A stretch of DNA of 11,468 bases, taken from contig JAFSWK010000249.1 of NCBI GenBank assembly GCA_017444505.1, forward strand, positions 1-11,468, read 5' to 3'. Made by a program: the position numbers and the translations under genes. Origin of the DNA: Rhodocyclaceae bacterium (GTDB lineage Bacteria; Pseudomonadota; Gammaproteobacteria; Burkholderiales; Rhodocyclaceae). Shown piece after piece: positions 1 to 7,113 of the stretch. The number at the start of each line of letters is the position of its first letter. Within the stretch, counting starts at the first letter, position 1. The notes under the pieces are model-generated. The model saw only the letters and a program-made list of their open reading frames with translations, was not told the origin of the DNA and made no database searches.

Positions 1-132
1 CCTTTTCGCCAGTTTCTGGAGCACATTGCCGTTCTCCCGTACATCCGTGATTGCGATTTCCTGCGGCCAGTCATGGCCATCCTGCGCATCACTGTAAACG
101 CTTTTCGCGCCGCAAACACGGAAGCAATGCAC
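1..132 (-). CDS. Possible 5' end of an unidentified gene, cut by the window edge
   Basis: A minus-strand frame is open from a GTG at 130-132 to the window edge, giving 44 codons. The translation includes HDWPQEIAITDVRENGNV and ends LQKLAKR. Its codons look plausible for this genome and the peptide is not low-complexity, unlike most shadow frames here. The GTG would lie 29 bases past the stop of the sensor kinase gene, so it could be a further member of that operon. No good Shine-Dalgarno sequence precedes it, and the exact antisense frame on the plus strand is also open, so coding is far from proven. I do not recognise the family. Confidence 0.28.
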   Translation of the reverse strand, partial: MHCFRVCGAKSVYSDAQDGHDWPQEIAITDVRENGNVLQKLAKR

Positions 133-161
133 ACTCGGCGCACATTTTTCCCGCGCACTGC

Positions 162-1577
162 TCAACCGTTGCCCGCCAGCGGCAGGCAGACCGTGACGCG
201 CAGGCCGCCCAGCGGCGAATCGTCCAGCCTCACGCTGCCGTGATACAGACCGGCCAGTTCCTGCGCGATGGATAGCCCCAGCCCCGTGCCAGAGGCGGAT
301 TCGTCCAGCCGCACGCCGCGCGCCAGCACTTGTGCGCGCTCTTCGGCAGCAATGCCCACGCCGTCGTCATCAATGGTCAAACACAGCCGCGCCTCGCCTG
401 CGTCCAGCACGCTGACACCTACGCATACGCGCGTGCGCGCCCACTGGCAGGCGTTGTCGATCAGGTTGCCGAGCAGTTCCTGCAAATCTTCTTCTTCACC
501 GGCAAAGGCCAGCGCCGCGTCTGGCGCGGGTTCCAGCGCAATGTGCAGGGCGCGTTCGGCGTGAATCAGGCGCATCGCGCGCAGCAGGCGCTCCAGCACC
601 GGTGCCAGCGGCGTGCGCTGCCCCGGCATTCCGGCAGCCGCCGCCGCGCGCGAGCGCGCCATGTGCCAGTCGACGTGGCGGCGGGCAATGCTCACCTGTT
701 CGTCAATGAGCGCCACGGGCAGCGCCTCGCCCGTGCGTTCGGCGTTTTGCGCGGCCTGCTGCAACACCGCCAGCGGCGTTTTGATGGCGTGCGCGAGGTT
801 GCCCGCCTGCGTGCGGGCGCGGTAGATGATTTCAGCATTGCGCGTCAGCACGGTATTGAACTGCGTCACCAGCGGCTGCACTTCCTGCGCGAATTGCCCG
901 CGCACCTGGCTCTCATGCCCGTCCAGCACGTCATCCAGCGCGCGGCGCAACCGCGCCAGCGGGCGCAGGCCGATGCGCACCTGCGCGATGTTGGCGGCGA
1001 GCAGCAGCACAAACAGCACGCCCAGCGACACGGTCAGCAAGCCGGAAAAGTGCTCAATGGCCTGCAAGGTTTCGCTCACGTCTGCGGCGACCAGCACGCG
1101 CCAGCGCCCGCCGTCGGCAAAATCCGCCGTCACTGTCTGCGCCAGCGCCTGCAAGGGGCGAGATTGCGGGCCGAGGATGCGGTATTGGCCGATGCCGCCC
1201 GCTGCTTCGGGCGCGGCGTCCAGATGCAGCGTGAAATCCCACAGCGAGCGCGAGCGCAGCGGCTCGGGGGCGATGGCCAGGGTGCGCGCGTCCGCCGCTT
1301 CCACCTGCCAGTATTCGCCGGAAAACACTTGCTGCCAGCGCGGGTTGCCCAGCCGCCCCTCATTCACCAGCGGGCGGCCTTGTGCGTCAAATTCCAGTTG
1401 TGTGAGCACCTGTTCGAGTTGTCCGGCCAGCGTGCGCCGCGATTGTTCCATCACATGTTCGGCAAACAGGTGCTGCAAGACCACGCCGGTGACAAACAGC
1501 GCCAGCAGAGTCGTCGCCAGCATCGCCAGCATCAGGCGGCGATGCAGTGAGACGGCTTCGCGCGCGCCCTCGTCCAT
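162..1577 (-). CDS. Sensor histidine kinase, PhoQ/QseC-like (two-component system)
   Basis: Inner-membrane sensor kinase that autophosphorylates on His and passes the phosphate to the regulator encoded just upstream. About 471 residues. In order: a first membrane helix (about 17-38), a periplasmic sensor region (about 40-175), a second membrane helix (about 178-200), and a HAMP-like linker. The phosphoacceptor box is NLAHAIKTPLAVLQ with His263; the -KTPLAVL- form is typical of PhoQ-type kinases. The ATP-binding domain has the N box (GNLIDNA, Asn371/Asn375), DDDGVGI (403-409) and GTGLGLSIA (430-438). The regulator's TGA overlaps the ATG used here (TGATG), implying translational coupling; a GTG one codon earlier (1580) is an alternative. 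The periplasmic region lacks an obvious acidic patch of the PhoQ kind, so the stimulus cannot be inferred. No terminator follows. Confidence 0.93.
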   Translation of the reverse strand: MDEGAREAVSLHRRLMLAMLATTLLALFVTGVVLQHLFAEHVMEQSRRTLAGQLEQVLTQLEFDAQGRPLVNEGRLGNPRWQQVFSGEYWQVEAADARTLAIAPEPLRSRSLWDFTLHLDAAPEAAGGIGQYRILGPQSRPLQALAQTVTADFADGGRWRVLVAADVSETLQAIEHFSGLLTVSLGVLFVLLLAANIAQVRIGLRPLARLRRALDDVLDGHESQVRGQFAQEVQPLVTQFNTVLTRNAEIIYRARTQAGNLAHAIKTPLAVLQQAAQNAERTGEALPVALIDEQVSIARRHVDWHMARSRAAAAAGMPGQRTPLAPVLERLLRAMRLIHAERALHIALEPAPDAALAFAGEEEDLQELLGNLIDNACQWARTRVCVGVSVLDAGEARLCLTIDDDGVGIAAEERAQVLARGVRLDESASGTGLGLSIAQELAGLYHGSVRLDDSPLGGLRVTVCLPLAGNG

Positions 1578-2236
1578 CACGCCCCGCCCAGCCGGTAGCC
1601 CATGCCGCGCACGGTTTGAATCAGGCCGGCAGGCAGTTTTTTGCGCAGGCGGCCTACGAAGACTTCAATGGTGTTGGAATCGCGGTCGAAATCCTGCGCG
1701 TAGATGTGCTCGGTCAAGTCCGTGCGCGAAACCAGCGCGCCGGGGCGGTGCATGAAGTATTCGAGCACGCGGTATTCGTGGCCGGTGAGCGTCACCGGCT
1801 GCCCGTCTACCGTCACCTGTCCGCTGCGCGTGTCCAGCGTGACGCCGCCGTATTCCAGCAGCGGCGAGGCCATGCCTTGCGCGCGGCGAATCAGCGCGCG
1901 CAGGCGGGCGAGCAGCTCTTCGGTGTGAAACGGTTTGGTGAGGTAATCGTCGGCACCGGCATCAATGCCTTCCACTTTTTCGTGCCAACTGGCACGCGCA
2001 GTGAGAATGAGCACCGGCATGGTGCGCCCCGCTTCGCGCCAGCGGCGCAGCACCGAAAGGCCGTCCAGCACGGGCAGACCCAAATCGAGCACGACCACGT
2101 CAAACGGCTCTTCCTGCCCGAGATACAAGGCATCGCGGCCATTGTCGGCTTCATCGACGGCATAATCCGCCGCGCGCAGCGCCCGCGCCAGTTGTTCGCG
2201 CAACTTCGGGTCGTCTTCCACCAGCAGTACGCGCAT
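1577..2236 (-). CDS. OmpR/PhoP-family response regulator
   Basis: DNA-binding response regulator of 219 residues, the usual length for the family. The receiver domain (about 1-115) has the acidic pocket Asp8/Asp9, the phosphorylation site Asp51 (VVLDLGLP), Thr79 and Lys101 (TKPF). The C-terminal winged-helix domain (about 125-218) has the typical LTGHEYRVLEYFM stretch, the recognition region SNTIEVFVGRLRKKL, and the closing TVRGMGYRL. It is closest in pattern to the PhoP/QseB/PmrA branch. It starts 17 bases after the PepSY gene with a purine-rich ribosome site (AAGGGGGA) about six bases before ATG, and its stop overlaps the kinase start. The direct repeat upstream of the PepSY gene is a likely autoregulatory target. 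Family is certain; target genes are not. Confidence 0.96.
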   Translation of the reverse strand: MRVLLVEDDPKLREQLARALRAADYAVDEADNGRDALYLGQEEPFDVVVLDLGLPVLDGLSVLRRWREAGRTMPVLILTARASWHEKVEGIDAGADDYLTKPFHTEELLARLRALIRRAQGMASPLLEYGGVTLDTRSGQVTVDGQPVTLTGHEYRVLEYFMHRPGALVSRTDLTEHIYAQDFDRDSNTIEVFVGRLRKKLPAGLIQTVRGMGYRLGGA

Positions 2237-2253
2237 GGCTCGTCCCCCTTTCC

Positions 2254-2625
2254 TCAGTGCGAACCGTGCCCATCACGGTGTTTGACGCGGGTGCGCAGCA
2301 CTTCGCCGGTTTTCGCATCAATCAGCAACTTGCGCAACTGTCCGTCGGGCTGCAACAGCTTCACTTCGTAAATCCAGCGCGCGCCGCCAAAACCATCATC
2401 ATCGTCATCATCGTCGTCTTCGTCTTCCAGTTCGACTTCCAGCACGTTGCCCGGATAGTGCTGTGCCAGCCGCGCCAGCACCTGCTCCATGGGCAGAATT
2501 TCGCCGGCGCGCACCGCTTCGCTGGCACGCAGATAATCGTCCTCATCCGCCCACGCCGCAGCGCTGAGCAGACAGGCCAGCGCCGCGCCCATACGGCAAA
2601 GCATCGGGGAAAACGGCTGTTTCAT
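2254..2625 (-). CDS. Exported PepSY-domain protein with an eight-residue Asp tract
   Basis: Small predicted periplasmic protein of 123 residues. Residues 1-26 are a signal peptide: basic start, hydrophobic core (MGAALACLLSAAAWA), cleavage probably after AWA. The remainder resembles one PepSY domain: a helix (about 28-55, EAVRAGEILPMEQVLARLA), a strand ending VLEVELE, and the hallmark WIYEVKLLQPDGQLRKLLIDAKTGE split over 84-108. Between the strands is an acidic run, EDE followed by eight Asp (70-77), and the tail is His-rich (His116, 120, 123). PepSY proteins are commonly encoded with PhoP/PhoQ-like pairs and are thought to modulate the kinase or a protease from the periplasm. It is the first gene of the three-gene group and has its own candidate promoter. 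A role in cation sensing is inference from the acidic tract. Confidence 0.9.
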   Translation of the reverse strand: MKQPFSPMLCRMGAALACLLSAAAWADEDDYLRASEAVRAGEILPMEQVLARLAQHYPGNVLEVELEDEDDDDDDDDGFGGARWIYEVKLLQPDGQLRKLLIDAKTGEVLRTRVKHRDGHGSH

Positions 2626-2659
2626 GGCGGGGAACTCGTTGTGTGTTCTCGTACTCGCG

Positions 2660-2693
2660 CACTGTAAGGTCGCAAAACTGAATCGCGGCTGAA
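2660..2693 (-). promoter_or_regulatory. Candidate promoter with PhoP-type direct repeat for the PepSY/two-component operon
   Basis: Read on the minus strand, GTTCAG (2693-2688) and ATTCAG (2682-2677) form a direct repeat with an 11-base period (6-N5-6), the geometry of PhoP/PmrA-type boxes. Eleven bases further is TACAGT (2665-2660), a 4-of-6 match to the -10 hexamer, with no good -35. Transcription would begin near 2653, about 27 bases before the PepSY ATG. This fits an activator-dependent, autoregulated promoter, but it rests on pattern alone. Confidence 0.5.
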
Positions 2694-2701
2694 CGTGTAC
2701 G

Positions 2702-3493
2702 TCAGGAAATTTTCAACCGCAAGAGAAACGCCAAATCAAACGTATCCACAAAAGCCATGAGCAGCCGGGTGGAAAATTTTGTTTTTTTACGCAGCATTTC
2801 ACGCGCCGTAGTAAAGAAATGCGCAAAGCGGGCGAGTTTACAATCACATCTTCTAGCGAACTCTTCCGGGTTCTGCACAAAAAAGTGCATTTTTGCCAGA
2901 TCCTTGTCGATGCGGGAAACATAAAAATTGGCGCAATGTATGCCCCATCGGGTAGTGGCATCGAAAACAAGCTCGGCGTTGTTGAAGTTTTTCTTCAGAT
3001 CCGCGACAAAATTCAATATCTTGGCAGTTTCAAAATACATGAAAACGCCGTTTGAAACAAAGATGGTTGGCAAATCTCGCTGTATTCGCTCCACCCATTG
3101 CATGTCGAACATATCGCCCGCAATCAGCGTTTCATTCTTATGAACCGGCAACGAATCAACGCGAAACGAAATAACTTCCGGCAAATCAATTCCGTACACC
3201 TTCGCCTGTCCATCGTCAATCCGGAACGCCAGCGTTTCAAGCCCGCAACCGAGATTCACGACATTGCAAACACCGTGGGCGGAGATAAATTCCCGGATCA
3301 TGAGATCGGTTTCATGATAGCGCGCGGCGGAAGCAAGCATTTCGTATTCCGAAGAAATTTTCATGAAATTTTCCGGAATTTTCTCCCGCAGGCGGAGGAT
3401 GACATCATCATGAAAATACTCGGGAAATTTTTGCGTAGCGTACAATCTTGCGGCCAGCGGGATAAACAACGTTTTGGCGATGGCGTTTTGCAT
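2702..3493 (-). CDS. Class I SAM-dependent methyltransferase, leucine carboxyl methyltransferase/TcmP-like, substrate unknown
   Basis: Predicted cytosolic methyltransferase of 263 residues. The SAM-binding motif I is VVNLGCGLETLAFRI (78-92), followed by an acidic ribose-binding position (Asp103, YGIDLPE) and SNGVFMYF (147-154), which replaces the usual EGVLMYL of the family. The N-terminal half (helix to about 70) and the overall pattern fit the LCM/TcmP-like O-methyltransferases, which include polyketide and other small-molecule enzymes; the substrate cannot be read here. A GAGGAT ribosome site precedes the ATG, and the gene starts 28 bases after the sppA stop. It is clearly AT-richer than its surroundings: 2881-2940 is 24/60 GC, against 43/60 for 1081-1140. 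It uses many AAA, AAT and TTT codons, so it is probably a transferred gene. It does not belong obviously with either neighbour. Confidence 0.8.
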   Translation of the reverse strand: MQNAIAKTLFIPLAARLYATQKFPEYFHDDVILRLREKIPENFMKISSEYEMLASAARYHETDLMIREFISAHGVCNVVNLGCGLETLAFRIDDGQAKVYGIDLPEVISFRVDSLPVHKNETLIAGDMFDMQWVERIQRDLPTIFVSNGVFMYFETAKILNFVADLKKNFNNAELVFDATTRWGIHCANFYVSRIDKDLAKMHFFVQNPEEFARRCDCKLARFAHFFTTAREMLRKKTKFSTRLLMAFVDTFDLAFLLRLKIS

Positions 3494-3521
3494 GGGCTAT
3501 CCTCATGTAACGGCGCCCCTC

Positions 3522-5366
3522 TCAACGCGACGAAGCGGGTTCACAGAAACAGTGGGCGTAGAGGTTTTGCGGGTCGTTCAGATGGTTCAGGCTCGTCAGC
3601 TCACTGCGCCATTGTTGCAGCAACCCGGCGGCCAGCGACGGGCGCGCAGGCGCGGCGGTCTGCGTCAGCGAAAAGTTGCCCAGCAGCGAGAGCAGCATTT
3701 CACCCAGCGAAGGCGGCGGCGCTTCCCAGCGCACTTGCGGCTCACCGGCAATACCGGCGCGGGCGGCGGCGGCGGAAATCGCCTGCGGCAGTGTGCCGAG
3801 CTGGTCGACCAGACCGAGCTTGTGCGCCGTCTCGCCCGTCCACACGCGCCCTTGTCCCACCTGGTCGACTTCCTGCACCGGCATTTTGCGCGCTTCAGAA
3901 ACCACTTCCAGAAAGCGGCGGTAGCCGTGTTCGAGCATGAGTTGCGCGCTTTGCGCTGCCTCCGGCGGCAGCGGACGCAGCGGGTCGGGCAAGCCCGCCA
4001 GCGGACTGGTGCCTACGCCATCGGTGCGGATGCCGAGATGCCCGGCGGTGTCCACCAGTTCGGGCAACAGCGCAAAAATGCCGATGGAACCTGTCAGCGT
4101 GCCGGGCAGCGCCCAGATTTCGTCCGCGCCGCTGGCCACCCAGTAGCCGCCCGAAGCCGCCGTGCCGCTCATGGAGGCGATGACGGGCTTGCCGGCGTTG
4201 CGGGTCAGTTGCAGGTCGCGGCGGATGAGTTCGGAAGCAAAGGCACTGCCGCCGGGGCTGTCAATGCGCAGCACCAGTGCGCGCACGCGCGCATCATTGC
4301 GCGCCTTGCGGATTTGCGCGGCGAGCGTGTCGCCGCCCGTGGTGCCCGCCTGACTTTCGCCGTCGATAATCGTGCCCTGCACGGTCAGCACGGCAATCAC
4401 CGGCGCGCTGGCGTTTGCTTTGCGCGCGTGGGCGAGATAGTTCGTCGGTGTGACAAAGCGGAAGGCGTCCGGTTCGTCCGTCTCCGCGCCAAAGCGCGCG
4501 CGCATCTGCGCCTGCCACTGGTCGCGGGTGAGCAATTCATCGACCAGCCCGGCATCCAGCGCAGCCTGCGCCGCGTCGCCGCGCGTGCGTGCGAGGTGCT
4601 CGGGATAGCGTTGCACGTAATCGGCCAGCGCCTCGGGCGCGAGCTTGCGGCTGGTTTGCACCGCCTGGCGCATCTGCCCCCACAGGCCAGTGAGCAAGTC
4701 CAGCGTGCTCTGGCGGTCTTCCTCGGACATGTCGTCGCGGGTAAACGGCTCGCCAAACGATTTGTAGGCGCCGACGCGGAAGACATGCATCTTGACGCCG
4801 ATTTTGTCCAGCGCGCTCTTGAAATAGTTTTGATAGCGCGCAAGCCCCGTGAGCAACACCGCGCCATCGGGCGAAACATGCACGCGGTCGGCGGCGCTGG
4901 CGAGGAAATACTGCCCTTGCGTGAAACGCTCACCCCAGGCATATACGGGTTTGCCGGCGGCGCGAAAACGCTCAATGGCCGCGCGCAGCTCCGCCAGCCG
5001 CCCGAGGCTGGCACCGGCAATGTCGCCGGTTTCCAGCACCAGACCGCTGATGCGGCGGTCGCTGGCGGCAACGTCAATGGCGTCGATGTATTCGTGCAGC
5101 GCGGTATTCGGCATTCCGTTTTGCGCTTCCATCAGCAAATCAAACGTGCCGGAGCGTTCCAGTTGCTCGGGAATCGCACCTTGCGGACGGATGAGCAGCG
5201 CCGCCCCCTCGGGCAGCGACGTGGTTGTGCCGCCGTGCTCAAACAGCGCATAGCCGACAAAGAGCAGCAGCAACACCAGCACCAGCAAGGCGTTGGCCAG
5301 CAGCCGACGGATAAAATTCAGCCCATGCCAGAGCATGCGCTGCAAACGCCACACTCCGCCCATCAT
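3522..5366 (-). CDS. sppA: Signal peptide peptidase SppA, 67K type
   Basis: Inner-membrane serine protease that degrades cleaved signal peptides. The long two-domain form, 614 residues from the ATG at 5366 (E. coli SppA is close to this). One membrane anchor at about 22-42 (LLANALLVLVLLLLFVGYA). The catalytic Lys is Lys202 in GAYKSFGEPFTRDDMS (N-terminal domain), and the nucleophile is Ser405 in GTAASGGYW (C-terminal domain), preceded by RIDSPGGSAFASE (368-379). Both match E. coli Lys209/Ser409. The start is set by a GGAGG at 5374-5378, seven bases upstream, and by ATGA overlap with the trmB stop expected at 5363-5365. The frame is open further upstream to 5447, but that part is trmB coding in another frame. 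It is translated from the thiS-thiG-trmB transcript unless an internal promoter exists. Confidence 0.96.
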   Translation of the reverse strand: MMGGVWRLQRMLWHGLNFIRRLLANALLVLVLLLLFVGYALFEHGGTTTSLPEGAALLIRPQGAIPEQLERSGTFDLLMEAQNGMPNTALHEYIDAIDVAASDRRISGLVLETGDIAGASLGRLAELRAAIERFRAAGKPVYAWGERFTQGQYFLASAADRVHVSPDGAVLLTGLARYQNYFKSALDKIGVKMHVFRVGAYKSFGEPFTRDDMSEEDRQSTLDLLTGLWGQMRQAVQTSRKLAPEALADYVQRYPEHLARTRGDAAQAALDAGLVDELLTRDQWQAQMRARFGAETDEPDAFRFVTPTNYLAHARKANASAPVIAVLTVQGTIIDGESQAGTTGGDTLAAQIRKARNDARVRALVLRIDSPGGSAFASELIRRDLQLTRNAGKPVIASMSGTAASGGYWVASGADEIWALPGTLTGSIGIFALLPELVDTAGHLGIRTDGVGTSPLAGLPDPLRPLPPEAAQSAQLMLEHGYRRFLEVVSEARKMPVQEVDQVGQGRVWTGETAHKLGLVDQLGTLPQAISAAAARAGIAGEPQVRWEAPPPSLGEMLLSLLGNFSLTQTAAPARPSLAAGLLQQWRSELTSLNHLNDPQNLYAHCFCEPASSR

Positions 5367-6096
5367 CTTGAACCCTCCTCTGTCTGCGCACGGCGGCGGT
5401 AGAGCAAATCCCACACGCCATGCCCCAGCGCCAGCCCGCGTTTTCAAAGCGGGTCAGCGGACGAAAATCCGGACGCGGGGCAAAGCCCTCGCCCACGGTG
5501 TTTTCCAGCAGCGGCTCGCCATCCAGTGCTTCCCGCATCCATTCCGCGTAGCCTTGCCAGTCCGTCGCACAATGCAAAATCCCGCCCGGGCGCAGCCGGG
5601 AGGCGGCCAGCGCAACGAACGGCGGCTGCACGAGGCGGCGCTTGTGATGGCGCTTTTTCGGCCAGGGGTCGGGAAAATAAATGCGGATGGCCGCCAGCGT
5701 GTCCGGCGCAATCATGTGACGCAGCACTTCCACGGCATCATGCGCGACGATGCGCAGGTTCTTCAGCCCGCCCTGATGCGCCAGTTTGCACAGGTTGCCG
5801 ATGCCGGGGCGGTGCACCTCGATGGCGATGAAGTTGTGCTGCGGCTCGGCGGCCACCATCTGCGCGGTGGCGTCTCCCATGCCGGTGCCGATTTCCAGAA
5901 TCAGCGGCGCTTCGCGCCCGAAACGCGCCGCCCAGTCGACGGGTGCTTCGCGGTACGGCTCGCCAATCACCGGCATCATGGCTTCGAGAAAGCGCAATTG
6001 CGCCGCGCTCATGCGCCCTTCGCGCAAGACAAAACTGCGGATTTCGCGCCGGTGCGCGGCGGGCGGCACCGGCTGCGTCGGGTCTGCCGTATTCAC
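5239..6096 (-). CDS. trmB: tRNA (guanine-N7)-methyltransferase TrmB, with frameshifted C-terminus
   Basis: Makes m7G46 in the variable loop of tRNAs using SAM. Residues 1-224 are typical TrmB: motif I LILEIGTGMGDAT (65-77), FIAIEVHRPGIGNL (89-102), the signature IRIYFPDPWPKKRHHKRR (137-154), LRPGGILHCATDW (168-180), and FRPLTRFE (211-218). It starts at GTG 6096, overlapping the thiG stop (GTGA). After residue 224-225 the frame as given reads MACGICSTAAV and on to a stop at 5239, 128 bases inside sppA. One base further over, the sequence reads GHGVWDLLYRRRAQTEEGSR and stops at 5363-5365, overlapping the sppA ATG. That is the normal family ending (about 244 residues in total). The true gene therefore probably spans 5363-6096, with one base missing at 5423-5426. 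Confidence 0.93.
   Translation of the reverse strand: MNTADPTQPVPPAAHRREIRSFVLREGRMSAAQLRFLEAMMPVIGEPYREAPVDWAARFGREAPLILEIGTGMGDATAQMVAAEPQHNFIAIEVHRPGIGNLCKLAHQGGLKNLRIVAHDAVEVLRHMIAPDTLAAIRIYFPDPWPKKRHHKRRLVQPPFVALAASRLRPGGILHCATDWQGYAEWMREALDGEPLLENTVGEGFAPRPDFRPLTRFENAGWRWGMACGICSTAAVRRQRRVQDDGRSVAFAAHALAWAEFYPSAAGQRLAGAGVAAALCRLCAV
5374..5378 (-). promoter_or_regulatory. Ribosome binding site deciding the sppA start
   Basis: GGAGG on the minus strand, seven bases before the ATG at 5366. It favours this start over upstream in-frame codons and lies inside the expected last codons of trmB. Confidence 0.7.
5423..5426 (-). other. Probable single-base deletion in trmB (frameshift site)
   Basis: The minus strand reads CGC TGG GGC ATG GCG here. 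Adding one base to the GGGG run (CCCC on plus) restores W-G-H-G-V-W-D-L-L, the conserved TrmB end, and an ATGA junction with sppA. This could be a homopolymer sequencing or assembly error, or a genuine mutation. Confidence 0.8.
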
Positions 6097-6890
6097 GTTC
6101 CCACCAACCCCCCAAGCGGCGAACTGGGTGAGGCGGCATAGAATTTTTTCGGCATCCGTCCGGCCAGAAACGCATCGCGCCCGGCTTCCACCGCCAGCCG
6201 CATGGCGCGCGCCATGCGCACCGGCGCGCGCGCCGCTGCGATGGCGGTATTCATCAGCACGCCGTCACAGCCCAGCTCCATCGCAATGGCCGCATCCGAC
6301 GCCGTGCCCACGCCCGCATCGACCAGCACCGGCACGCCCGCCTGTTCCAGAATCAGTTGCAGATTCCACGGGTTGAGGATGCCCATGCCGGAACCAATCA
6401 GGGACGCCAGCGGCATGATGGCCACGCAGCCCAGGTCTTCCAGCATCCGCGCCTGAATCGGGTCGTCCGCGCAATAGACCATCACCTCAAAGCCTTCGCG
6501 CACCAGCGTCTCGGCGGCTTTCAAGGTCTCCGGCATGTTCGGAAACAGCGTCTGGCTGTCGCCCAGCACTTCCAGCTTGACCAGCGTGTGGCCATCGAGC
6601 AGTTCGCGCGCCAGGCGCAGCGTGCGCACCGCCTCGTCCGCCGTAAAGCAGCCAGCGGTGTTGGGCAAAATGGTGAACTGGTCGGGCGGCAGCACGTCCA
6701 GCAAGTTGGGCGCACCGGCCTCCTGCCCGATGTTGGTGCGGCGGATGGCCACCGTCACAATCTGCGCGCCGCTGGCCTCGACCGCCTCGCGCGTCTGTTC
6801 AAAATCGCGGTATTTTCCCGTGCCCACCAGCAGGCGGGAATGAAAGCTGCGCGAGCCGATTTGCAGCAAATCGTCTTCTGTCTGCATCAT
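6093..6890 (-). CDS. thiG: Thiazole synthase ThiG
   Basis: Condenses 1-deoxy-D-xylulose 5-phosphate, dehydroglycine and the thiocarboxylate of ThiS into the thiazole phosphate of thiamine. The protein is 265 residues, a usual length, with a TIM-barrel pattern. The Schiff-base lysine is Lys105 in LVKLEVLGD. Other family motifs are LLVGTGKY (20-27), RRTNIGQ (50-56), LPNTAGCFTADEAVR (75-89), a glycine-rich GSGMGILNP phosphate loop, DAGVGTASDAA, and VLMNTAIA. The start is ATGATG at 6885-6890, with a GGAGGAGGG ribosome site formed by the last codons of thiS. Its TGA overlaps the trmB GTG. ThiF and the glycine-oxidising enzyme are not in the window. Confidence 0.97.
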   Translation of the reverse strand: MMQTEDDLLQIGSRSFHSRLLVGTGKYRDFEQTREAVEASGAQIVTVAIRRTNIGQEAGAPNLLDVLPPDQFTILPNTAGCFTADEAVRTLRLARELLDGHTLVKLEVLGDSQTLFPNMPETLKAAETLVREGFEVMVYCADDPIQARMLEDLGCVAIMPLASLIGSGMGILNPWNLQLILEQAGVPVLVDAGVGTASDAAIAMELGCDGVLMNTAIAAARAPVRMARAMRLAVEAGRDAFLAGRMPKKFYAASPSSPLGGLVGT

Positions 6891-6896
6891 GGTTTT

Positions 6897-7100
6897 TTAC
6901 CCTCCTCCGACGGCGGCCACGATTTCCAGCACTTCGCCGCCGGTCAGCACAGTGTGCGCGTGCTGGCTTTTCGGCACGATTTCGCCATTGCGTTCGACGG
7001 CCACCCGTTTTCCGGCCAGCCCGCGCTGCGCCAGCAAAGTTGCGATGTCTATGGGCGCTTGCAGCGGCACGGACTCGCCATTGACGGTAATCGGTTTCAT
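6897..7100 (-). CDS. thiS: Sulfur carrier protein ThiS
   Basis: Ubiquitin-like sulfur carrier of 67 residues. Its C-terminal glycine is adenylated and turned into a thiocarboxylate, which donates sulfur to ThiG. The protein begins MKPITVNGESV, has the core pattern KRVAVERNGEIVPKS (31-45) and ends GEVLEIVAAVGGG, with the obligatory terminal Gly-Gly. The frame is open far upstream (to 7451), but the family length and a GGAGG just before ATG 7098-7100 fix this start. It is the first gene of the thiS-thiG-trmB-sppA run, and thiG begins six bases after its stop. No TPP riboswitch was seen in the 84 bases upstream. Confidence 0.95.
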   Translation of the reverse strand: MKPITVNGESVPLQAPIDIATLLAQRGLAGKRVAVERNGEIVPKSQHAHTVLTGGEVLEIVAAVGGG

Positions 7101-7113
7101 AACCCTCCAAACC

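Noticed and set aside
330..1550. Long plus-strand open frame opposite the sensor kinase gene
   Set aside because: Antisense shadow in GC-rich DNA; the kinase on the minus strand has every expected motif.
2395..2440. The CAT/CGT triplet run as a tandem repeat or CRISPR-like element
   Set aside because: It is the poly-Asp coding stretch of the PepSY gene and has no spacer structure.
3474..5402. A 642-codon open frame on the plus strand opposite sppA
   Set aside because: It is the codon-aligned antisense of sppA, open only because of high GC. Its translation is Arg/Gln/Ala-rich with no family pattern, while sppA has both catalytic residues.
5367..5447. N-terminal extension of SppA by 27 residues
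   Set aside because: This stretch codes for the end of TrmB in another frame, and the ribosome site and family length place the start at 5366.
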